From assembly GCA_963794615.1 (NCBI GenBank), contig CAWCEP010000005.1, forward strand, positions 434,001 to 498,000: a stretch of 64,000 nucleotides of DNA. The letters run 5' to 3'. This document shows positions 59,617 through 64,000 of the stretch, in pieces (within the stretch, counting starts at the first letter, position 1; each line of letters opens with the position of its first letter). The notes beneath the pieces were generated by a model that was not told the DNA's origin, ran no database searches, and was given only the letters and a program-made list of their open reading frames with translations. Both the position numbers and the translations under genes were made by a program. The stretch comes from Chersky-840 sp963794615 (GTDB lineage: Bacteria; Actinomycetota; Acidimicrobiia; Acidimicrobiales; UBA8190).

Positions 59617-59622
59617 TATCCT
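59617..59622 (+). promoter_or_regulatory. Candidate -10 element TATCCT
   Basis: TATCCT ends 8 bp before ATG 59631 of the PH-SHOCT protein; no Shine-Dalgarno sequence at usual spacing. Confidence 0.5.
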
Positions 59623-59630
59623 GGTAGGGC

Positions 59631-60362
59631 ATGCCTTTTCCCCGCCGGTTGCTCACCGAGGACGAAGAGGTCGTCGTCGAGATCCGGCCCCATTGGGCGT
59701 TCCTGGGCAAGCCGCTTCTGACCGCGGTCGCCGTCGTGGCGCTCTCCATCGCGGTGATGGTGGCCTTCTCCGACGCTCCTCCCGCCGTCCTCTACGTGCT
59801 CCTCGTCCTGGTGGGGTGCTCGGCGTTGTGGTTGGTGGGACGACTGATCCGCTGGTTCGCCACCAGCCTGGTGGTGACGACGACCCGGATCGTGCAACGG
59901 TCGGGTGTGTTCGGGCGCACCGGGCTGGAGCTCCGGCTCGAGCGCGTCAACCAGCTCTCGTACCACCAGGGCATTCTCGATCGCGTCCTGCGGACCGGAG
60001 AGCTCCACGTCGAGATGGGCGGGGAGACGGGCGTCGTGGTCTTCGAGCGGGTTCCTCGCCCCTCCGCGGTGCAGAGCATCATCACCGAGCAGATCGACGC
60101 CCTGCGCCACCGTGCCGGCGTTCCGATCCCGGCCGGGCCCGTCCGCGATCTGTTCGACGGTGCGGCGCCGACGGTGCCCCGAGGGATGCGAGCGACACAG
60201 CATGACGACACGCCGCCGTCGGGAATCCCGCGGATGCCTCGCCCGGCCGGGGACGACTCCGTGGCCGAACGGCTGATGCAGCTCGACGAGCTCCGACGTC
60301 GGGGCATCGTGACCGAAGCCGAGTTCGCCCTCAAGAAAGCGGAGTTGCTCGACCGGTTGTGA
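59631..60362 (+). CDS. Membrane protein with bacterial PH domain and C-terminal SHOCT
   Basis: 243 residues, intact. Start LLTEDEEVVVEIRPHWAFLG is typical of bPH2 membrane proteins, followed by two helices (LLTAVAVVALSIAVMVAF; VLYVLLVLVGCSALWLVG), the PH-like domain (SLVVTTTRIVQRSGVFGRTG; LELRLERVNQLSYHQGILDR), and a C-terminal SHOCT helix pair (ERLMQLDELRRRGIVTEAEF). Function of the family is unknown; SHOCT often mediates oligomerisation. Predicted leaderless. Confidence 0.87.
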   Translation: MPFPRRLLTEDEEVVVEIRPHWAFLGKPLLTAVAVVALSIAVMVAFSDAPPAVLYVLLVLVGCSALWLVGRLIRWFATSLVVTTTRIVQRSGVFGRTGLELRLERVNQLSYHQGILDRVLRTGELHVEMGGETGVVVFERVPRPSAVQSIITEQIDALRHRAGVPIPAGPVRDLFDGAAPTVPRGMRATQHDDTPPSGIPRMPRPAGDDSVAERLMQLDELRRRGIVTEAEFALKKAELLDRL

Positions 60363-60389
60363 CGGGCGTCCTGCTCAGGCGGGCGACAG

Positions 60390-61469
60390 TCAATCGTCGG
60401 TGACGGTGTCGGTGACGAGGCGGGCACGGGGCGCGGCTTGCACTCGCCACGCCCGGGTCCCGAACGCGTCCACGTCGAGCGCTCCCGGCGCGGTGAGGGC
60501 GACCACGCACCCGCCGAACCCGGCACCGGTCAGCCGTGCGCCGAAGACGCCCGGCTGCGACGTCAGCATCGCCACCAACGAGTCGAGTGCAGGGGTCGAC
60601 ACCTCGAAGTCGTCCGCCAGGCTGGCGTGGCTGGCCGACATGATGCTCCCCGCTTCGGCCAGGTCGCCGGCGCGCAGGGCGGCGGTGAACCAACGAACCC
60701 GCTCGCACTCGCCGGCGACGTGGCGCGCCCGGCGTCGCAGGAGCGGATCCGGGATCGCGCCCGCCACCTGGGCGTCGACCCGACCGAGTGGCCCGAGACC
60801 CCGGGCGGCCATGTCGCACTCCGCTCTCCGTTGCGCGTAGGCAGAACGGTCGAGCGAGCGCGTCTCACCCGAATGCACCACCACGACCTCGGCGTCACCG
60901 GGCATCGCCACCGGCTCCATGGCGAGGTCGGCGAAGTCGATCAACAGGGCACAGCCCTCGGTCGCCGCACTCACCACCAGCTGGTCCATGATCCCTGTCG
61001 GGACGCCCGTGGCGACGTGCTCGGCGCGCTGACAGGCCCGGGCCAGGCTCATCGGATCGTCCCCGCATCCGAGGGCGAGGGCCAGGGCCACTTCGAGTGC
61101 CGCGCTCGAGGCCAGTCCCGCCCCGACCGGAAGCGTGGTGAGCACGGTGCCGGTCCCCCCCGACGGGGGCCGCACCACCGACGAGATGGCGGCGACGTAG
61201 CGGGCCCAGCGCGGCTCGAGGGCCCCGAGCACCTCGGTGTCGAGGGGGAGGTGGGTGTCGACGTCGGCGGGATCGGGGTCGAGGGAGGAGCGCAGCACGA
61301 GGCGTCCTCCGCCGTCGGGAACGAAGGTCACCGTGGTGCCGAGGTCGACGGCCATGGGCAGCGCCAGGCCGCCGTTGTAGTCGGTGTGGTCGCCGATGAG
61401 GTTCACCCGTCCCGGGCTGTGGGCCCGCACCGCGCCGGCGCGCCGGGACTCGGGGGGATCGGCCATCAT
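60390..61469 (-). CDS. galK: Galactokinase
   Basis: Phosphorylates galactose at C1, first step of the Leloir pathway. Intact, 359 residues. Galactokinase signature GRVNLIGDHTDYNGGLALP, GHMP ATP loop TLPVGAGLASSAALEVALAL, PTGIMDQLVVSAAT, and the third GHMP motif RLTGAGFGGCVVALT. Start ATG 61469 (61466 also possible). CATGCT 6 bp upstream is a weak candidate -10. GalT and GalE are not adjacent, though an epimerase lies at 3.6 kb. Confidence 0.92.
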   Translation of the reverse strand: MMADPPESRRAGAVRAHSPGRVNLIGDHTDYNGGLALPMAVDLGTTVTFVPDGGGRLVLRSSLDPDPADVDTHLPLDTEVLGALEPRWARYVAAISSVVRPPSGGTGTVLTTLPVGAGLASSAALEVALALALGCGDDPMSLARACQRAEHVATGVPTGIMDQLVVSAATEGCALLIDFADLAMEPVAMPGDAEVVVVHSGETRSLDRSAYAQRRAECDMAARGLGPLGRVDAQVAGAIPDPLLRRRARHVAGECERVRWFTAALRAGDLAEAGSIMSASHASLADDFEVSTPALDSLVAMLTSQPGVFGARLTGAGFGGCVVALTAPGALDVDAFGTRAWRVQAAPRARLVTDTVTDD

Positions 61470-61528
61470 GCGCACAGCATGACACGACCGGTTTGACCCC
61501 CATGGGCCCCCGGGGCCAGCATCCGGGC

Positions 61529-62437
61529 ATGGAGCGAGCCGAGGTCGAGACGGGCGTCGAACTGTGTTACGAGCTGCTCGGGTCATCCGACGACCCGGTC
61601 GTCGTCCTGATCGCCGGCCTCGGTCGCCAGCTCATCGGATGGGACGACGCCTTCTGTGCGCTGCTGGTCGACGAAGGCTTCCGGGTGCTGCGCTTCGACA
61701 ACCGCGACGCGGGCTTGTCCACCCACATCACCGATGGCCCTCCGTTCGATGTCGCAGCGGCGCGCCGGGGCGGGCGGGCCGCGGTGGCCTACGCCCTCGA
61801 GGACATGGCGGACGACACCGCCGGCCTCCTCGACGCGCTGCACATCGATGGCGGCCACGTCGTCGGAACCTCCATGGGAGGCATGATCGCCCAGACGCTG
61901 GCCATCCGACACCCGTCCCGTGTGCGCAGCCTGGGCTCGATCATGTCGACGACGGGCGCCGATGACGTCGGACGGCCCTCGCCCGAGGCCATGGCGGTGG
62001 TGATGCGACGCCCCGCCACGGACCGTGCCACCTACGTCGCCACCGAGCTCGCCAACAGCGAGGTGATCGGATCGCGAGGGGCCCTCGTCGACGAGGCCTG
62101 GCGCCGGTCGCGTTTCGAACGGTTCTACGACCGGGGCATCGACCCGACCGGGACGGCGCGCCAGATCATGGCCATGGTGGCATCGGGGGATCGCACGAGC
62201 GCGCTCGGGGGCGTCACCGCGCCCACCGTCGTGATCCACGGTGACGTCGACACACTGGTCCCACTCGACGGCGGTGAGGCCACGGCGCGTGCCATACCCG
62301 GAGCGCACCTCGTGGTCATCCCCGACATGGGCCACGAGATCCCGCCCGCGGTCCAGCGCGACGTGGTCGCCGCCATCGTCGCCAATGCCCGGACGGCGCC
62401 GCGGGCCTCGGCCACCGCCCCGGGCTCGCGCCAGTGA
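61529..62437 (+). CDS. Alpha/beta hydrolase
   Basis: 302 residues, intact. VVLIAGLGRQLIGWDDAFCA, RVLRFDNRDAGLSTHITDGP, nucleophile VVGTSMGGMIAQTLAIRHP, acid VVIHGDVDTLVPLDGG and His in IPDMGHEIPPAVQRDV give the complete triad. The FDNRDAGLST motif is typical of the esterase/aclacinomycin-methylesterase-like branch common in actinobacteria. Its stop overlaps the racemase start (GTGA), suggesting a shared acyl-CoA or ester pathway. Confidence 0.88.
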   Translation: MERAEVETGVELCYELLGSSDDPVVVLIAGLGRQLIGWDDAFCALLVDEGFRVLRFDNRDAGLSTHITDGPPFDVAAARRGGRAAVAYALEDMADDTAGLLDALHIDGGHVVGTSMGGMIAQTLAIRHPSRVRSLGSIMSTTGADDVGRPSPEAMAVVMRRPATDRATYVATELANSEVIGSRGALVDEAWRRSRFERFYDRGIDPTGTARQIMAMVASGDRTSALGGVTAPTVVIHGDVDTLVPLDGGEATARAIPGAHLVVIPDMGHEIPPAVQRDVVAAIVANARTAPRASATAPGSRQ

Positions 62438-63580
62438 GCGGCCCGCTGGAGGGCATCCGCGTCGTCGAGCTGGCCGGGATCGGCCCGGGTCCCTACACCT
62501 GCATGCTCCTGGCCGATGCGGGAGCGAGTGTGCTTCGTATCGACCGGGCGACGGGAAGCCCCCCGTCGCCGGCGACGGGGCCCCATTGGGACCTGCTCAA
62601 CCGCAGCCGCCCGTCGGTGGCCGTCAACCTCAAGCACGCCGACGGCGTCCGCCTCGTCGCTCGACCTCGTCGCCCAAGCCGACGGCCTGGTGGAGGGATG
62701 GCGTCCGGGTGTGGCCGAACGACTGGGCATCGGCCCCGACGAGTGCATGCAACGCAATCCCCGGCTCGTGTACGGGCGGATGACGGGGTGGGGCCAGGAC
62801 GGCCCCCTGGCGTCGGCGGCGGGTCACGACATCAACTACATCGCCCTGGCCGGGGCGCTGTGGCCCATCGGTCGCGTGGGGGAACGGCCGGTGCCGCCGC
62901 TCAATCTGGTGGGGGACTTCGGTGGTGGGGGGATGCTGCTGGCCTTCGGGATGTGCGCGGCGATGCTCGAAGCGCAGCGTTCGGGTGAGGGCCAGGTCGT
63001 CGACGCGGCGATGGTCGACGGGGCGGCTTCCCTCATGACCATGACGTTCGCGTTCCGCCAGCTCGGGCTGTGGACCGAGGGCCGGGGCGTCAACGTCCTC
63101 GACACGGGCGCGCCCTTCTACGAGGTCTACGACACCAGTGACGGCAAGTGGTTCTCGGTGGGCGCCATCGAGCCCCAGTTCTACGCCGCGTTGCTGAGCG
63201 TGCTCGGGCTCGACGCCGACCAGCTCCCCGCCCAGAACGATCGGGAGCAGTGGCCCGCGATGAAGGAGCGGTTCGCGGCGATCTTCCGCACCCGCACCCG
63301 CGACGAATGGGCCGAGGCCTTCGCCGGAAAGGATGCTTGTGGCGCTCCGGTGCTGTCGCCGTGGGAGGCGCACACCGACCCGCACAACGTGCACCGCCAG
63401 ACCTTCGTGGAGGTCGACGGTGTGGTGCAGCCCGGCCCCGTGCCACGGTTCAGCCGCACCCCGGCCGCCGTCGGCAAGCCCCCCTCGGTGGCGGGGGCAG
63501 ATGCCGAGGAGGCCCTCCCGGCGTGGGGCATCCACGAGGGTCGGATCGCCGCCTTGCGCCAGGCCGGCGCCGTCGACTGA
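62434..63580 (+). CDS. Alpha-methylacyl-CoA racemase-like CoA transferase family III, frame broken once
   Basis: Epimerises 2-methyl-branched acyl-CoA esters so that (S)-specific beta-oxidation can proceed. N-terminus GPLEGIRVVELAGIGPGPYT, then after a shift near 62650 LVEGWRPGVAERLGIGPDEC, the catalytic His in AAGHDINYIALAGAL and catalytic Asp in NLVGDFGGGGMLLAFGM, both as in mycobacterial MCR. A CaiB/BaiF CoA transferase would have a catalytic Asp elsewhere, so racemase is favoured. About 382 residues, GTG 62434 overlapping the previous stop. It fits with the fadD/fadE pair at 37-39 kb. Confidence 0.87.
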
Positions 63581-63609
63581 GCGGGTCGGCGAAAGGCGCG
63601 ACCGCTGCC

Positions 63610-63846
63610 TCAGAGGTTGACCACGGGGCAGGTCACGGTGCGGGTGATGCCTTCGATGAGCTGAATGTGGCTCACCACCATGCGGCCGAGGTCGTCGACG
63701 GAGGCCGCCTGGGTCCGGACGATCACGTCGTAGGGGCCGGTGACGTCCTCGGCCGAGACCACGCCGTCGATGCCGCGCACCTGCTGCGCGACGTGGGCTG
63801 CCTTGCCGACCTCGGTCTGGATCAGCACGTATGCGGTTACCGCCAT
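63610..63846 (-). CDS. Stand-alone Lrp/AsnC ligand-binding (RAM) domain protein
   Basis: 78 residues: AVTAYVLIQTEVGKAAHVAQ, VRGIDGVVSAEDVTGPYDVI and VSHIQLIEGITRTVTCPVVN give the full RAM fold without any DNA-binding domain. ATG 63846 has GAGGGAGGGA upstream, so this gene uses a normal ribosome-binding site. Such proteins form dimers or octamers that bind amino acids and may act through full-length Lrp partners. It is convergent with the racemase gene. Confidence 0.88.
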   Translation of the reverse strand: MAVTAYVLIQTEVGKAAHVAQQVRGIDGVVSAEDVTGPYDVIVRTQAASVDDLGRMVVSHIQLIEGITRTVTCPVVNL

Positions 63847-63929
63847 CGTCGTCCCTCCCTCGAGCCGACCCGATGCGACCTCCGGGTCTTTCGTCATGGT
63901 AGTAGTGCCATGGACGTCGTCACCTGGCC

Positions 63930-63935
63930 GTAGTC
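63930..63935 (+). promoter_or_regulatory. Candidate -10 element TAGTCT
   Basis: TAGTCT ends 6 bp before GTG 63942, the presumed start of a gene running off the window. Confidence 0.4.
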
Positions 63936-63941
63936 TGACCC

Positions 63942-64000
63942 TGTGCCAGGTCGAGGGCGTGAGGCGTCGACCCGCATCGCGCGTCAGATGCGCGATGCCC
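63942..64000 (+). CDS. Start of an unidentified gene (3' partial)
   Basis: GTG 63942 opens VPGRGREASTRIARQMRDA, open to the window edge. Support is the -10 element at leaderless spacing; 19 residues are too few to name a family. Confidence 0.35.

Noticed and set aside
61476..61481. Leaderless -10 (CATGCT) for galK
   Set aside because: Spacing is right but the first base departs from TANNNT; too weak to list as a promoter.

Overview
The window is very GC-rich, densely coding bacterial DNA from an actinobacterium. The gene content and order match those of Actinobacteria: a rhamnosyltransferase-type GT2 with manC, fbiA-cofE for coenzyme F420, a giant GT2 with a DUF5719-type protein, then pmm/manB, a Trm112-like protein, a SIS isomerase, ahcY, hpf, secA, prfB and ftsEX, plus a fused E2/E1 2-oxoglutarate dehydrogenase. 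Acidimicrobiia is my best guess for the class, but that is an inference. I see no tRNA, rRNA, CRISPR array, insertion sequence or prophage.

Layout. 1-4.6 kb: cell-surface sugar genes (two GT2s, a Thr-tailed membrane protein, ManC-like nucleotidyltransferase, epimerase). 4.6-6.3 kb (minus): cofE and fbiA. 6.4-10.9 kb: three tandem GT4 glycosyltransferases and a GDP-mannose-dehydratase-like SDR. 11-16.8 kb: a small membrane protein (minus), a ~1,230-residue GT2-membrane fusion and a DUF5719-type protein. 16.8-18.9 kb (minus): ftsH. 19-24 kb: CPBP protease, a large GT-C-like membrane protein, a lipoprotein and a secreted protein. 24-28 kb: mannose metabolism and ahcY. 28.2-28.5 kb: a strongly structured non-coding RNA just before hpf. 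29-34.7 kb: secA, prfB, ftsE, ftsX. 34.7-40 kb: RmlA, serine hydrolase, and divergent acyl-CoA ligase and dehydrogenase. 40-47.4 kb: kgd, HAD hydrolase, M20 peptidase, and an NYN-RNase/Lys-Ala/S1 fusion. 47.4-52.9 kb: a structured intergenic stretch and a three-gene pseudopilin operon whose proteins share one inserted module. 53-64 kb: fabZ, xthA, a UvrD-like helicase, an alpha/beta hydrolase with a membrane Mur ligase and Ddl, a PH-SHOCT protein, galK, a hydrolase, alpha-methylacyl-CoA racemase and a RAM-domain protein.

Two things run through the whole window. First, many genes start 6-10 bp after a TANNNT hexamer with no Shine-Dalgarno sequence, which points to widespread leaderless transcription; other genes use strong GGAGG-type sites. 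Second, many reading frames are broken, including essential secA and ftsH. Most breaks I could resolve are repaired by removing one surplus base, often in a short G or C run. I therefore read them as consensus sequence errors and annotate across them. They are densest between 1 and 23 kb.
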